Source: Sarcocystis neurona (Eukaryota; Apicomplexa; Conoidasida; Eucoccidiorida; Sarcocystidae). Taken from it: a stretch of 64,000 bases of DNA. Under the pieces are notes generated by a model, which saw only the letters and a program-made list of their open reading frames with translations, was not told where the DNA came from and did no database searches. Shown here in pieces: positions 11,406 through 24,200 of the stretch (positions within the stretch are counted from its first letter, which is position 1; each line of letters begins with the position of its first letter). Position numbers and translations under genes: made by a program. The stretch is from positions 7,715,414 through 7,779,413 of the forward strand of contig KL647288.1 in assembly GCA_000727475.1 (NCBI GenBank), read 5' to 3'.

Positions 11406-13900
11406 ACACTGGGTCCCGCCTCCTTTAAAAGGAGAGGAGGGACGTGGCGGTACAGCAGCTGACGCTACGCTGGCGAGACGTGTGGAGGCGGGCTCCTGGA
11501 CCGAGCAAACGCGTTCTCGACTACGAAGCAGCAGCCAGGGGCGGTCAAGAGAGCGCACGCATGCGTTCTGGGCATGCAGTGTTGGCCCCAATAGACCACA
11601 AGAGAAGGACGAGAAGGAGCAACGTCAGCGACGGCGGCCTGCCGCAGCGACCTGCGCACATGCTGCACGAGGCAGGCGGCGCAGTCCTCCGGCTACTGGT
11701 CTTCGCCGGCCTTTCGGGGCCGCTGCGCTTGCTGCAGGCCGGCTTCGAGCTGCTGCCGGCGAAGCTGCACGTGCTGCTCGTGTCGGTCCAGCTGCTACCC
11801 CTGCTAAGCCTACTCGGCACGCTATTTGTGCGGCAGCTGCTAACGGTGGCGGTACTCCTGCATGCCCTGCTCCACGACTTGCTAAAGAACCGGAGAGGCA
11901 GGCAAAAAAGTCTCTCACTGTTGTGGCTGAGGCGCAAGCAGCACATCAGCCACGCGCACGGGCAGGGAGAGGAACACAAAAAATAACGGGGGCTGCCAAG
12001 ACAACAACACGGGGCAGACCACCACCAGGTGCAACTTCAGCGAGAGCAGCAGCACCTGGAACTACAGTGAGGGCAGCAGCACCTGGAACTACAACGAGGG
12101 CAGCAGCAGCTCAAACTACAGGGAGGGCATCAGCAGCTCGAACTACAGCGAGGGTAACGGCAGCAGGAACTACCGCGAGGACAGCAGCAGAAGGAGCAGA
12201 TATAACGACAGTTCAGAAAAGTGGTGGAGGAGCAGGAGCGGGAGTAGCAGCAGCTAGCATACGTATCACAGTAGCAGCGGACAAAGGAGCAGAAAACATC
12301 AGCAACAAAGCAAAGGGAGGGGCGGCCGCAGACGCCGTACTGGCGGCAGTACAAGCAGCAACGGACGTATTAGCTGGTGTAGTAGCTGCTGTAGATGCGG
12401 GCGGAGCAGGGATAACAGAAACGATCGACGCACGTGCAGCAGGCACAGGCGCAGGAGGGACAGGTGCAGCAGCGACAGGAATCGCAGACGAAGCTGATGT
12501 CGCGGCGACAGCCAACACAGCAGCGGTAAACGACGGCGAAACACGGGGAAAAAGAGAAGAAGCAACACCGGTACGAGCGTCTGCCGCGTTAGAAGGTCGA
12601 CACGAAACACCCAGAAACGCAGGGGCGGAAGTACCCGCAGCAGCGGCAGCCTCAATGATGGTGACTGCAGCAGCACTTGTAGACGGACTAGAAGGATGGA
12701 GGAAGACGAAACCGACAGATTTAGAGACAGCGAACGCAGCGGCAGCAGCAGCAGCAGTACGGAAGCAGGCAGAAGCGCTTACAGAAATACGAGCCACAGC
12801 AACACCAGTCTGCGGAACATCATCTTCAAATGCCGGGGGGCACGCAGCAACCAAAAACGGAGGTAAAGCTGCTGGTACGTGTGCAGGAGCGGTACTGAAA
12901 GCAGTGGCGGCAGCAGCAGCAATTGAAGACGCAGCATCAAAAACAGGTGCAAGCAGAGAGGCAGCGACCAGAAGCACAAGAACGGCAGCAGCGTGTGGGC
13001 ACGGAACAGCAGCAGCACAGGACACAGAGTTAGTGCCTGAGAGGGACGTGTCCGTAGATGGAGCAGCCGCGGCAGCAGGAAGAGCGACAGCAGCAGAACC
13101 ACAGGACAGAGCGTTAGAGCTCGTGACGGACCTGGCCATACACAGAGCAGCAACAGCAAGTAAACCGACAGCACCAGAGGACTGCCGGGCAGCAGGAACA
13201 CCTGCTGCACCACAGTCGGGAGCATACAAAAAATTAACAACGCCGACGGATACAGCAATAGGAAATGCAACAGGTACTGATGGAGAGAAGGGTGCAGCGG
13301 ATCCACAAGAGAGGGCAGGAGCAGCAGCAGAAGGACGACAGGCCGCAGCAGCAGCAGGAGGCGAAGAGCGGGAAGTAGACAGGGACAGATACCGGCCAGT
13401 ACCATCGGCAGCAGAAGACGAAATAGACAGGGAGGCACGTCGTAGCGAGAGGGAAACGACAGGAGGACGGGAGCGCTGGGGCAATCATCGCGACAGCAGT
13501 TCACAGGCAGGCGTGCGAACTGGTGGTGCGGCGGATCTGCTGGTGCCACTGCAGCATGCACTAGGTGAGAAGCCGTTCACACACTGACACGGTAGTAATC
13601 ATGCCTCCGTGCGAATATCGCAGTCCTAGTGATTTTGTTTGACGACGTAGACGCGCCGCGGAATACCTGTGTGTTTGTCTTTCCACGTATTTGTATACCG
13701 TTTTAGAGGGAAGTCCATGTATACATTCGCGCACGTCCACCTGGGTCGGCAGAGATGTGGGACGCACTTCGCGGCTGCTGCTCTGGGCTGAGTGCAGCAA
13801 GATCCGCAGCAAGCAGGTGAACACCGACGATGTGTCTAGCTGCAACCCTGCCGTCTTCTTTGCAGCGGTCTGTCGGCCTCCAGCAAGCCCGTCCTGCTGA
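11406..13900 (+). CDS. Ala-rich low-complexity protein, hypothetical (5' end uncertain)
   Basis: One frame is open from 11386 to a TGA at 13585-13587, about 700 codons, rich in Ala, Thr, Gly and Arg. I set the left edge at a possible acceptor at 11405. No ATG occurs in this frame until about 12655, so an upstream exon is likely. A consensus donor (ctag|gtgaga) at 13565 could join in phase to an acceptor (tctttgcag) at 13864 and end at the stop at 13898-13900, giving a tail AVCRPPASPSC. That donor is the best evidence that the + strand is the coding one. Residues from 12019 to 12180 form six tandem 9-residue units. No domain is recognisable. Caution: the - strand is also open over 12213-13484 and would use GCT alanine codons like the SufC leader, so strand and frame are not settled. 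Confidence 0.45.
12019..12180 (+). repeat. 27-bp tandem repeat, six copies
   Basis: Six 27-bp units start at 12019, 12046, 12073, 12100, 12127 and 12154. In the Ala frame they read PPPGATSAR, AAAPGTTVR, AAAPGTTTR, AAAAQTTGR, ASAARTTAR and VTAAGTTAR. The unit length equals that of the Ser/Arg array in the next large gene. Confidence 0.85.
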
Positions 13901-15177
13901 CGGAATGCGCAACGGTGTAGGCAGGCCTATGCAGCAGGAGAAGAAGTAGTCCGTCTTCTTTCTCCTGCGGCCGTTGCCGTTCGTCTGATGGTAGCAGCTG
14001 CGCTGCTGGTGACTTCAAATTGTGTCGGTCGCAAGCTGCTGCTTGCCCTCTCGTGCTGTCGGGTCCACGCTTCCTGCTCGTTGTTGTGCTGCAGTGTTTG
14101 ACACCGGTTGCGTCAGTTGCCGCCATCACCGTCAATGCTGCCTCTCCTGCCGAATACCTTCCCAAAGGAATGCCGGTCGCGCTGTTCGCCACTGCTTCGC
14201 CGCTGTACATCCTCCTGATGTTGCTCTATCTCATCTCTATCTCGTTTTTTCGAGCTACCGCAGTGCAAAGCTGGCTCCGGCGCTTCTGTCGTGTCGCCGA
14301 CTGCGTGGCGGGTTGCGTCGCGCCACACAATGGAAATGTTGACTGGCGGACAGGTCAAAGAGAGTCAGAAACGGTGTTGGGGTAGTCGTCAAATGCAAAT
14401 GTTGGTGCGAGTTACTCAATCCTTTCCGCCCAGTGTTGTACGTGAAAGGGTAACGACGTATGCGTAATATACACACGCATGTGTGTGGTTCCGTAGATAT
14501 GATTGCCCATTTGTTTTCATGAAAATGGTGCACACACATGTATACGAATACACCTGTACATGTGTTTGTGCAGGTGCTCGTGCAGGTGCGTATATACAGG
14601 GGTGACGGCATATATTTATATATTTTTCCATGTATCTATAATATATGTGTGCTTACGCATGAGTTTTATGCGCCCATCTTATTTTCCCGTATCTCTATAT
14701 TCTTACTCCCCAAGCGTGAAGACATGTTTTTGTACCTGACTGTCCACGTGTACATATGTGCACGCACGTGTATATATGTATATGTGAAAAGTACTTTCTA
14801 GTAGGGAAAGTACTGGTTGTTGGTGCACGCGCGCATCCTATGCTGGAGAAAAGTATCGTAGGCGTTTAACACTTTCCTGTCGTAATTACGAGACGCGTTC
14901 AAGGGGAAGCAGAAATCAAGGAGAATGTGGAGGCAGCAAGAGAGCGAGACAGACCCTGTGGTAGTGGTGAGGCAGCTAGAACGAGCGGTGTCCGTGATGC
15001 TGCCTGAGTGGATGTGGAGCAGCTGCACATGTCGGCTAGACTTCGCTGCAGGCGTGGCGGCGGCAGCACTAGCGGTGTGGGACAAGTGGGTAGTGTTGCT
15101 TCGTAGGGAGCCCAATTCGGTTTGCTGCAGCAGACTTTTTTGGGCTGTGCTGCTTTATATCTCTTGCTCTGCTGTGG
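13901..15177. other. Gap with ambiguous short ORFs
   Basis: A GC-rich stretch at about 13,935-14,385 is open on the + strand and would encode two hydrophobic segments (for example PLYILLMLLYLISISFF) ending at a TAG at 14,383-14,385. The - strand is open over the same bases from an ATG at 14210 (124 codons). Only one of these can be typical coding sequence, and neither shows a known domain. At 14925 an ATG opens a 102-codon + frame (MWRQQESETD...), which overlaps the start of the giant ORF in another frame. Alternating purine-pyrimidine sequence fills 14,460-14,800. Confidence 0.4.
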
Positions 15178-15233
15178 ATGGACTTATCAGAGGCAGAGCA
15201 GCAGAGCACTGCTGCAGCACAGCAGCAGCGTAA
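14925..15233 (+). CDS. Small hypothetical ORF, 102 aa
   Basis: This frame starts at a true ATG and runs to a stop at 15231-15233, overlapping the beginning of the giant ORF out of frame. The first 60 residues are mixed and protein-like, with several Trp and an Ala-rich hydrophobic stretch. The C-terminal part crosses the CAG tract. It could be an upstream exon or chance. No family was recognised. Confidence 0.25.
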   Translation: MWRQQESETDPVVVVRQLERAVSVMLPEWMWSSCTCRLDFAAGVAAAALAVWDKWVVLLRREPNSVCCSRLFWAVLLYISCSAVDGLIRGRAAEHCCSTAAA

Positions 15234-18200
15234 GGAAGAGAAAAGTGGAAACGCAGAGGGGAACCGAGAAGCCATCGATGCGGAAGCAGAAGACGAGGAC
15301 GACAGAGATTCAGGAGAAGATATCAGGGGGTTTACTTGTCTGTTCAGCCGCAGACGGCGACTGCTACAGATGTTGCGGGCGCACCGGCGGCCCGTCAGCA
15401 GCAGGCCAGCGCAGGAGCAGGGGCAAACAAGAACCAACGGAGACAGTCGCAATGAGGGCGACGGTAGCAAAAATAGGAGCAACGGCAGGGGTGCCCGCCC
15501 CACACCCCAGGAACAGCAGGAGAGCTCCGGCCGCACCGGTGCCCTGCGGCAGCATATGAGGAGTGGATGTAGCAGCAGCAACGTGGGGGAACAGCAGCAG
15601 CAGCAGGGCGGCGGAGAAAGAAGGGGAAGGAGTTGGCATAGCGACCGCAGCAACAGCAGCAGACACGACAACAGCGGCAGCACGGGAGGAGGCGGTGGAG
15701 GTGGGGGGAGCAACGGGGCCGGCGGCGAAGGCAGGAATAGCGGAAGCAGCAGCGAAGAGAGAAACAGCGGAGGTAGCAGCGACAGCAAAAACAGCGGAGG
15801 AAGCAGCGAAAACAGGAACAGCAGAAGCAGCAGCGAGGGGAGGAACAGCAGAAGCAGCAGAGAAGGCAGGAACAGCAGACACGGCAGCGAAGGCAGGAAC
15901 AGCAGAGGCAGCAACGAAGGCAGGAACCGGAGAGGCAACAATGAGGCGAGGAACAGCAGAAGCAGCAGCGAAAGCAGGAACAGCAGACGCAGAAGGGATG
16001 ACAGGGACAGCAGAAGCATCAGTGACGAGAGGGCCAGCAGCGGAGGTAGCGGCAACAACGGCGGAAACACCAGTCGCGACGCCTGGACCAGAGCCGAAAC
16101 GCAGCAGCACAGTACCAGAGGCGGCTCGCCGCACAGCAGCAATATCGTGAGAGAAGAGCTGCAGCAACACCAGGCTGCCTCTGCCGTAGGGATGCTGCAT
16201 GCAGCATTGCAAGCAGGTGCCTGCAACTCGTTTGCTGCCGCTGCTGCGTTGATTCCAGCGGCAGCAAGGGTCCTTACATGTAACCCAGATGCTGCAGAAC
16301 ACTTTCGCGGCTTGCTCCAGCAGCTGCAGCACCCTCAGCGGCACTTGACCGAACAGCTGCAGCACCAGAACCAGGAACGAGAGCACCAGCACATGGAACA
16401 GGAAGCGCAGCAGTCGCCCCTGCGGGAGGAGGGGCGCAGACGGCAATACGAGGAGTTCCAGCGGCAGATCCAGGAGCTGCTACACCAGAGACACGAGCAG
16501 CAGCAGCAGCCACCGGCACAGCAGGCACCCGAACCGCATCAACGAGCACAGCAGCAGCAGCAGGACCATGATAGGCAGGAAGAGCAGCTGCAGCGAGGAA
16601 GGGAACAGGAGCAGCCGGAAGAGCAGCTGCAAAACAGACAGGAGCAACCGCAGCAGGAAGGACAAGGGCAGCACAGACAGGAGGACCAAGCAACACAGAA
16701 GCACGAAGAGCAGCTGCATTCAAGACAAGACCGGCTGCAGCAGGGAGAGCGACCGCAACAGGGAGAGGGGATGCTACACATGCAGCGACAAGAGGAGCAG
16801 GTGGAACAAGGAGAGGTGCAACAACAGCAACACGGCGAACAGGAGGAGCAGCAGCCAAAGCAGCAAAAAGACAAGCTGCAGGAACACCGGCACCAACAAC
16901 AGCAGCCGCAACAAAGACCCGAGCAGCCGCAGCATGGAGAGAAACGGCAGCACCGAGAGGAGCCGCTAGAAAGACGACGGCAGGAGGAGCAAGTCCAGCA
17001 AAAGCAGCAACAACGGGAAGACGAGCAACAGCAGCATGAGAAACACCAACAGCAAGGAGAGGAGCACAGGGACATGCCGCAGCAACTCCAGCAGCACGAC
17101 GAGCAGCAGCAGGAACGTGAGAAACAGCAGCAGCAACGAAACCAGCACGAGGACAAGGTTGAGCAACAGCAGCAAGGCAAGCATCAGGAGCAGCTCGAGA
17201 AACAGCAACAGCAAGACGAGCAGCAGCAGCGTAAGAACCAGCAGCAGCAAGGAAGGCAGGACAAGGACAAGCGGGCGCAGCAAAATCAGCAGCAGGAAGC
17301 ACTGCTGCAACAAAGAGAGGAGCAACCGGAGCACGGAGTGCAACGGCGCGGCGGTGAGGAACAACAGCAACTGAACGAGCAACGGCAGCACGAAGACGAG
17401 CTGCTACAAAGACAGCAGCAAGAAGAACAACTGCGGCAAGGATCGGAACAACTGCACCGGGGAGGGGAGCACCCGCAGCATGAGAAACAGGAGCGACAAG
17501 GAAAGGAGCGAGAGGACGGACTGCACCATCAGCAACAAGACGAGCAGCAGCGTCGTGAGAAAAATCAGCCGCAAGGAAGGCAGCACGAGGACAAGGAGGA
17601 CCAAAAGGGGGAAGACAAGCATCAGGAGCAGCTCGAGGAACAGCAACTGCAAGACGAGCAGCAGCAGCGCGAGAACCAGCAGCAACAAGGAAGGCAGCAT
17701 GAGGGCAAGCTGATGCAGCAACGCCTGCAGCAAGAAGCGCAGCTGCAACAGAAAGAGAAGCAACCGATGCAGGGAGTGCAACGGCGCGGCTGTAAGGTAG
17801 AACACCGGCAAAACGAGCAACAGCAGCCCGACGACGAGCTGCTACAAAGACAGCAGCAAGAAGAGCAGCTGCGGGAAGGACCCGAGCAACTGCAGCGGGG
17901 AGGAGAGCACCCGCAGCATGAGAAACAGGAGCAACAAGGAAAGCAGCAAGAGGACGGACTCCACCACCAGCAACAAGACGAGCAGCAGCGTCGTGAGGAA
18001 AATCAGCCGCAACGAAGGCAGCACGAGGACAAGGTTGAGCAACAGCAACAAAACAAGTGGCAGCAGAAGCAGCAGGAGAATGAGCCCAAGGAAGACGAGC
18101 AGCAGCAGCAGCAGCGACGAAAACAGCTACGTTGTAGACAGCAACCGCAGCAGCAAGACGAGCAGCAGCGACACGAGAGACAGGACCAGGGACTAAAGCA

Positions 18201-21200
18201 GCACGAGGACAGGCTGCCTCAACTGCAGCATCAAGAAGAGCTGCTACAGCAAGGACAGGAACAACGACAGGAGCAGCTGCACCAACGGGAGTCGCAGCAA
18301 GAGAGGCAGGTGGAGCAAGCGCAGCAGATTCAGAACAGAGGAATGCAGCAGCAAGGGCAGCATGAGATGCAGATACAACAGGTCCAGCAGCATGAGCAAC
18401 AATCGCAGCAGCAACAGCAACAGCAAGAGGAACAGCTGCAACAACGAAGACAGCGCGAGAACCTGCTGCAGCAACTGGAACAACAGCGGCAGGGAGGGCA
18501 GGTGCAGCACTCTCAGCAACATACAAAGGAGGACCTGCAGGAACGACAGCCGCAGGAAGAGAAAGAGCTGCAACAACGATGGTCGCAACAAGACAGGCAG
18601 CTGCAGAAAAGGCAACAGGAAGAAGAAGAACCGCAGCAACGACAAAAACAGCAAGAGAACCAGGTGCAGCAACGTGAAAAACAGGAAGAAGAGCAACTAC
18701 AGGATCGACAACACCAGGTAGAGGAGCAGCAGCAGCCACAACCACGTCCACAGGCGGAACTGCAACAACGACAACGGCGGACCGCCCAGCAGCAACGGAA
18801 TACGCTGGACGCAAGAGGGTTGCTCAGGCTGAGGAGAACACTCGGCGAATATGTGGACTTCGAAGAATTGAGTGAAGAGCTGCTGCTGCTGTGGGAGAGC
18901 CTTCGAAACAAGGGGCGTCCCGTCAATGGTCTGCCTTCGTCTCCACGTTCGCTCACTCCTCAAAACACTGATCAGGAGGCAGCTGCGCAGGGCAGTCAGC
19001 CGCGGAACCGGCAGCTGCTGGAAGAGGACTCAGCAGCAGCAGCAGCGTCAAGAATTGCCGGAAGCAGCAGGAGCAGTGCTTCACCACAGTCTGACCTCCC
19101 TTCAGCTGCTATCCCCACGCCCGCCCTCGCAGTGTTGACAACAGCTGTACCCTTAGGACTAGCAGCTACAGAACCTGCAGAAGCATCAGGAGCCGCAGCC
19201 GCAAGAGCACTAGCAGCGGAAGAAGCGCCAGTCACGAAAGCTCCGGTAGCAGGAGCAGAGGTCGGACAGTCAGCGAGAGATGCACCGGCCGCAGCAGCAG
19301 GAACAGTAGCAGCAGCCCCGGCGGCCGCAGCTACATGTACGGCAGCGACAGGAGTAGCGACAAGGGTGGCAGCAGCGGGGGCTGCAGCACCAGCAGCACC
19401 AGCGAAACCAGCAGCACCAGCGGGGGAGGAAGCAGCAGGAAAAGAACCTCTTGGGGTGCTGTGTTCGACCGGTGAACAGCCAGCGCCTCCGTCATTGCAG
19501 CGACGCGAACGGCAACAAGGTGCCGAGCAGCCGAAGGAGGAGCAAGACGAACAGCAAAAGAAGCAATTTGAACGTGCGCAGGAGCAAAACCAACGCCCGC
19601 AACGGCAAGACAAGCGAACGCAAGACCAAGACCGACGGCCCCCGCGGCAGCGACCGCAGCAGCACAGCTACCATTCAGAGCATCCGGAACCTCCGCTCGA
19701 GGAGCGCTTGACCGAGGGGGAGAAGCACGAGAGACAAGGTGGACGCAGGAGCAGCCCAAGAGCGCTGAATGAAGCAAATCGTGTAACACCGTCAGGGGAA
19801 GGGACTGAGGGGAAGCGAGGGCTTCCGCAGGAGGAGACAAGAGGCATGAAAGACGATGTTACTCCTGGTGCTGGTGGCGCCGCTCCTGCTACTGCTCGCG
19901 CTGCTGCTGGCGCTGTTCCTGCTGCTGCTTGTGCTGCTGGTGGTGGATTGCCTGCTGCCTCTCGTGCTGGTGGTGGTTCTGCTTTGACTGGTGCCCCTGC
20001 GGCTGGTCATGCAGCTGGTGGCGTGACTGCTCCTTCCAGTGGTGCGCCTGCTGCTGCTCGTGGCGCTACTAGCGCTTCTCCAGCTAGTCGCGGTGCGCTT
20101 GCGGCTGCTGGCGCCACTCCTGCTGCCAGTGGGGCGCCTGTTGCCGCTCGGGCTGCTGGTGGCGCAGCTCGTGCGGCTGCTCGCGCTGCTGCTGGCGGTG
20201 ATGCGCACGCTGCTGCTCGTGTTGCTGGTGGTGCTGCTTCTGCTGGTCGTAATGCGCTTGCTGCTGCTCGCGCTGGTGGTGGTGCGCGTGCTGCAGCTCG
20301 TGCCCGCGGTGGTGCGCGTGCTGCTGCTCCTTTTGGTGGTGGCGCCGCGCCTGCTGCTGGCACTGATGGTGCCGCTCCTGCCGGTGGTAATGCCCCTGTT
20401 GCTGGCCGAGCTGCCGGTGGCGGTACTCCTGCTGCGGGTCGAGCTGCTGGTGGTGATGTACCTGCTGCTTTTCGTGCTGCTGCTACTGCAGCCCCTCGTG
20501 CGCCTGGGGACCCTGTTCCTACTGCCGATGGTGCGCCTACTGCCGCTCGTGCTGGTGGCAGCGCTGCTCCTGCTGCTGTTGGTGATGCCCCTGCTACTTC
20601 TCGTGGTGCTGGTGACGCCGCTCCTGCAGATTTTCGTGCACGTGATGACAGTGCTCTACGTGGAGGTGCCCCTGCTGCTGCTCCTGCTGCTGCTCCTGCT
20701 GCTACTAACGGTGTCCCTGCGGCTGGTGCTGCAGCACCAGGAACTATTGAGCAGCTGCAAGAGGAGGAGTACAGAAGGCGTAGCGGCCTTCGTTTGAACA
20801 CGCAGGAGCTGCTGCTTGACGACGAGGTTGCAGAACTTGCGCCCGTGGTCCGGGAATACGATTTGTCTCCCGAGGTGTTGACCAGACGTAGCAGACTGCA
20901 GCAGAAGCAGCTGCGGCAGAAGCAGCAAGAGAAAGAGCGACGACGGCAGCAGCGGCAGGAACAGCGGGAACGACATCGACAGCAGCGACGGCAGCAGCAG
21001 CTGCAGTGGCTGCAGCAGCTACAGCAGCAGAGGACCCTAAGGAGAGAGCGGAAACGACAACAGGAGCAAGAGAAACAGCAGGGAGAGACGCAGGAGGGAG
21101 AGAGAGGGCAGATTGAAGACGGACAGGATGCAGAGGAGGAGGAGGAGATACGCGAAAGGCGAGCGCGGGTTTCTACGAGGCAGAAACTGCGTTGGAAGGT

Positions 21201-24200
21201 TTTGCTCTTGCAAATGACAGCAGAAGAGCGCCAGCAGGTTTACAAGGAAGACCGACTGCTAAGAAGCAAACTCGCCAAGAGTAGGGCAGCCCCTGAGGAG
21301 AAGGAAAAGGAGACAGAAGAGAAAATGGAGGAAAATCGGCAGAGAAGCGGCAATTGCTCCTCTGTTGCCGGTAGAGAAAGGAAATGGGTACCACCTACTG
21401 AGACAGCGATTGCCGCGCTTGGTGACTCTTGGCCGTCTGCGCTGATGGAGCAGCAGTTGCTAGACGCGAGTCTGAGCAGCCACAGTAGCATCAGCAGCAA
21501 CAGCAGCCTGCTGTGGCCGAGAAATGGCGCCTTGTCCGCCTGCAGCAGCAGCCTGCTTACGAGCAGCAGCGGTGGCGAACAGCTCGAAGTGCTTCTGCTG
21601 CATGCAATCGAAGCAGCCAGTCCAGGGGAGACAGATAAACCAGAAGCCGAAACTGAAATCCGCACGCGCGTAGTAAATCCTGCTGAAATCGGAGAAAACC
21701 AAATCTGCACAGCCGAGGAGAGAAGAGAGATTCAAGCGGAGGAGTTAGAAGAAGATGAAGAGGAGAAAGAAGAGGAGGAAGGGGGACCGTACGCTCTATG
21801 GAAAATGTGGCAAGAACACCAGCAGCAGCAGCAAGAGAAACTACAGGAAGAACTCGAGCAGGAAGAGCAGCAGCGGCGACAGCAGCCGCGGCGAAGACGG
21901 GGAAGAAAGAGACGCAAGCGGCAGCGACAGCAGCAGGAACAGCCTTCACAATCCCACCGACAGCCGCGTCAACAGCAACAGCACTCACCACAACAAGAGC
22001 GCCAGAACCACCAGAGAGCATGGCGACAGCAGCAAAGACAGCCGCCTCGCAGGGGCAGTGAAAATGTAGGCGCTTCAGCGCTTCTTGAGCAGCAGAATCT
22101 CGAAAGAAGGGCCGCTGCTGCTGAGGAGCAGCAACAGTTGCCGAACGTACGGCAGGAGGAAGTCCAGACAAATCAGCGTCACCAGTTGCAGCAACGGCAC
22201 ACACAGGCAGTACCGCAGCAGCAGCCCCAGCACCGAGGGGCGCCACAAGAGCATCAGCAGCAGCGACGTGGACGCCCTGCGCCCCAGCAGCAGCGGCAAG
22301 AGCCCTCTGCTAGATCCCTGTTGCAGCAAGGGCGAAGGCGTTTGTCTGACACACAGAGAGAGGTGTCACAGAGACAGCGTCTGCCGTTGTATGAAGGCGA
22401 GCCCACATTGAACCACCCGCAGGAGCGGGCCCGCGCAAACCGTGTCGCTGCTGTTGGTGGTGGGTCCACGGACACACGACATTTGCAGGAAAGGCGGCAT
22501 GTTGACGAGACTGCCGCTCAGCAGACGCAGCACGAACAACAACCTCCTTGTTGTTGTACAGTTTTGAATCCAGGGAATGCTACATCTACCTCAGCAGTGA
22601 ACACGCTGCTCCACGAGAGTGCTGCAGCTCTCTTTACCGCTGCCCCGACGCAAAGACAGCGGGGCGTTGACGTGCCACACGTCAGTGAAGAACTCGACGC
22701 TCACCTTCAACAAGGACAGCAGCAGCAACAACGGCAGCAGCTCCCAGTTGCCCCTCCTACCACGTCAGTGCAACAAATGGAGTACCTGCGGCACCTCGAG
22801 GAGCAGCGCGCCTCGGCAGCAGCTGCAGAAGCGGCAGGCAGACACGACAGAGCCACAGTGGCGCTGACCAGCGAGATCCGCGGTGCTGCAGGGGCCACAG
22901 CAGGTGCATACGAATACGCAGCTGCCCCGACAGGGTACAGGTACGACCGCGATGCAGCACCGGTAGCGAGCAGATTCCACGCGGGGTTGACACCAGCAGC
23001 ATGCACGTATGACACTGCTGCAGCAGGAGCAGCAAACAGACACCAGGCGGCAACGACGGCAGAAAACAACGGCGGCGCAGTAGCAGCGGACAGGTCCACA
23101 GGGCACCGACACGGCGTTGAAGTCGCAGCAGCCACCGCAGGCTTGTGCAATAATGCAGCATCATCGTGTTCCTGCGTCGGCGCAGCAGCCACATGCAGGA
23201 ACATGGCGGCAGCAGCAACCATACACGACAACGCTGCAGGAGCAACTAGGAGACACGACGCTGCTGCAGAGCCCGCGGACAGGAACGACAGAGCTGCGGC
23301 ACCGGCCGGACAAGAGAGAAGTTCCAGATCTTCCGCGACAGTGGACGGTGGCGCGGCCCCCCAGAGCAGATACGGGTGTGCAGCGAGAGTAGCACGCACA
23401 CACGACGGCACAGCAGCCGCAGCAGCAGCAGGCGGATACGTGGGCGCAGCCATACCACCAGTCAGGGACGGTGGTGCGCTGGCACCAACAGCGGTGAGAA
23501 TCAGAACTGTTTCACCTGTAGGATGTGCACCGCTGTATTGGCCAGGGAGCTCCGATGCCGCTGCTAGAGCGGAGGCAAGAGCTTTCAACAACTCTGACGT
23601 ACGACCACCAGCATTCGACTGCAACGCGGAGGCAGCGCCAGCAGCTAATTACGGCGTAACAGCGGCAGCAGCGCCTTGCTGCGGCACTGCAACAACAGAA
23701 GTCGCGGCGACCCCACAGAGAAGTGCGGGCGAAGCACCCGCTACACAATGCAGAGAAGCAGAAGCGATGCGTGCACGTGGTGAATTTACAGTGCCTGGTC
23801 AGCCACAGTCCGCAACACAGGGAGCTCGGGTGCTGCCGTCGGTAACGGCGTGGCCCGCGACGTGGTGGTCGGAAGCGGTGCACCAGCGTTCCCAACTCGA
23901 ACAGCACCAGCCTCTGGCTCCCTCTCTTTTTCAAACAGCAGAGCAGCTATGGGAACAGCGGCAGCAGCAGGAGTGGCGCAGAGGGCTGCTGTTGCAGCTC
24001 CTGCGTGAGCGTTGGCAGGGGGCGGTGGAGGAGTCACCTATCGAGCGACTGCAGCAACAGCGGCCCGCGCAGCTCCATCCGCAGCTCCAGCACCACGAAC
24101 TGCTGCGGGAGCAGCAGGAGCTGCGGCGTCGGCAACAACTGCTGGAGGAAAGCTGGATAGCGCAGCAGCTGCAGCAGCAGCTGCGGCTCCAGCAAGAGGT

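Noticed and set aside
12019..15996. Regular short repeats that could suggest a CRISPR array
   Set aside because: Units are contiguous 27-bp coding repeats without spacers, in an evidently eukaryotic locus.
16274..18814. An 846-codon Ala-rich ORF on the - strand opposite the giant gene
   Set aside because: It is the complement of the Gln-rich CAG tract. GCT/CTG frames have no stops by composition, and the + frame stays open for the whole 14 kb.
20007..20801. Long Leu-rich (+) and Ala-rich (-) ORFs inside the giant gene
   Set aside because: These are frame and strand shadows of the CTG-oriented Ala/Gly repeat. The giant frame runs through it without interruption.
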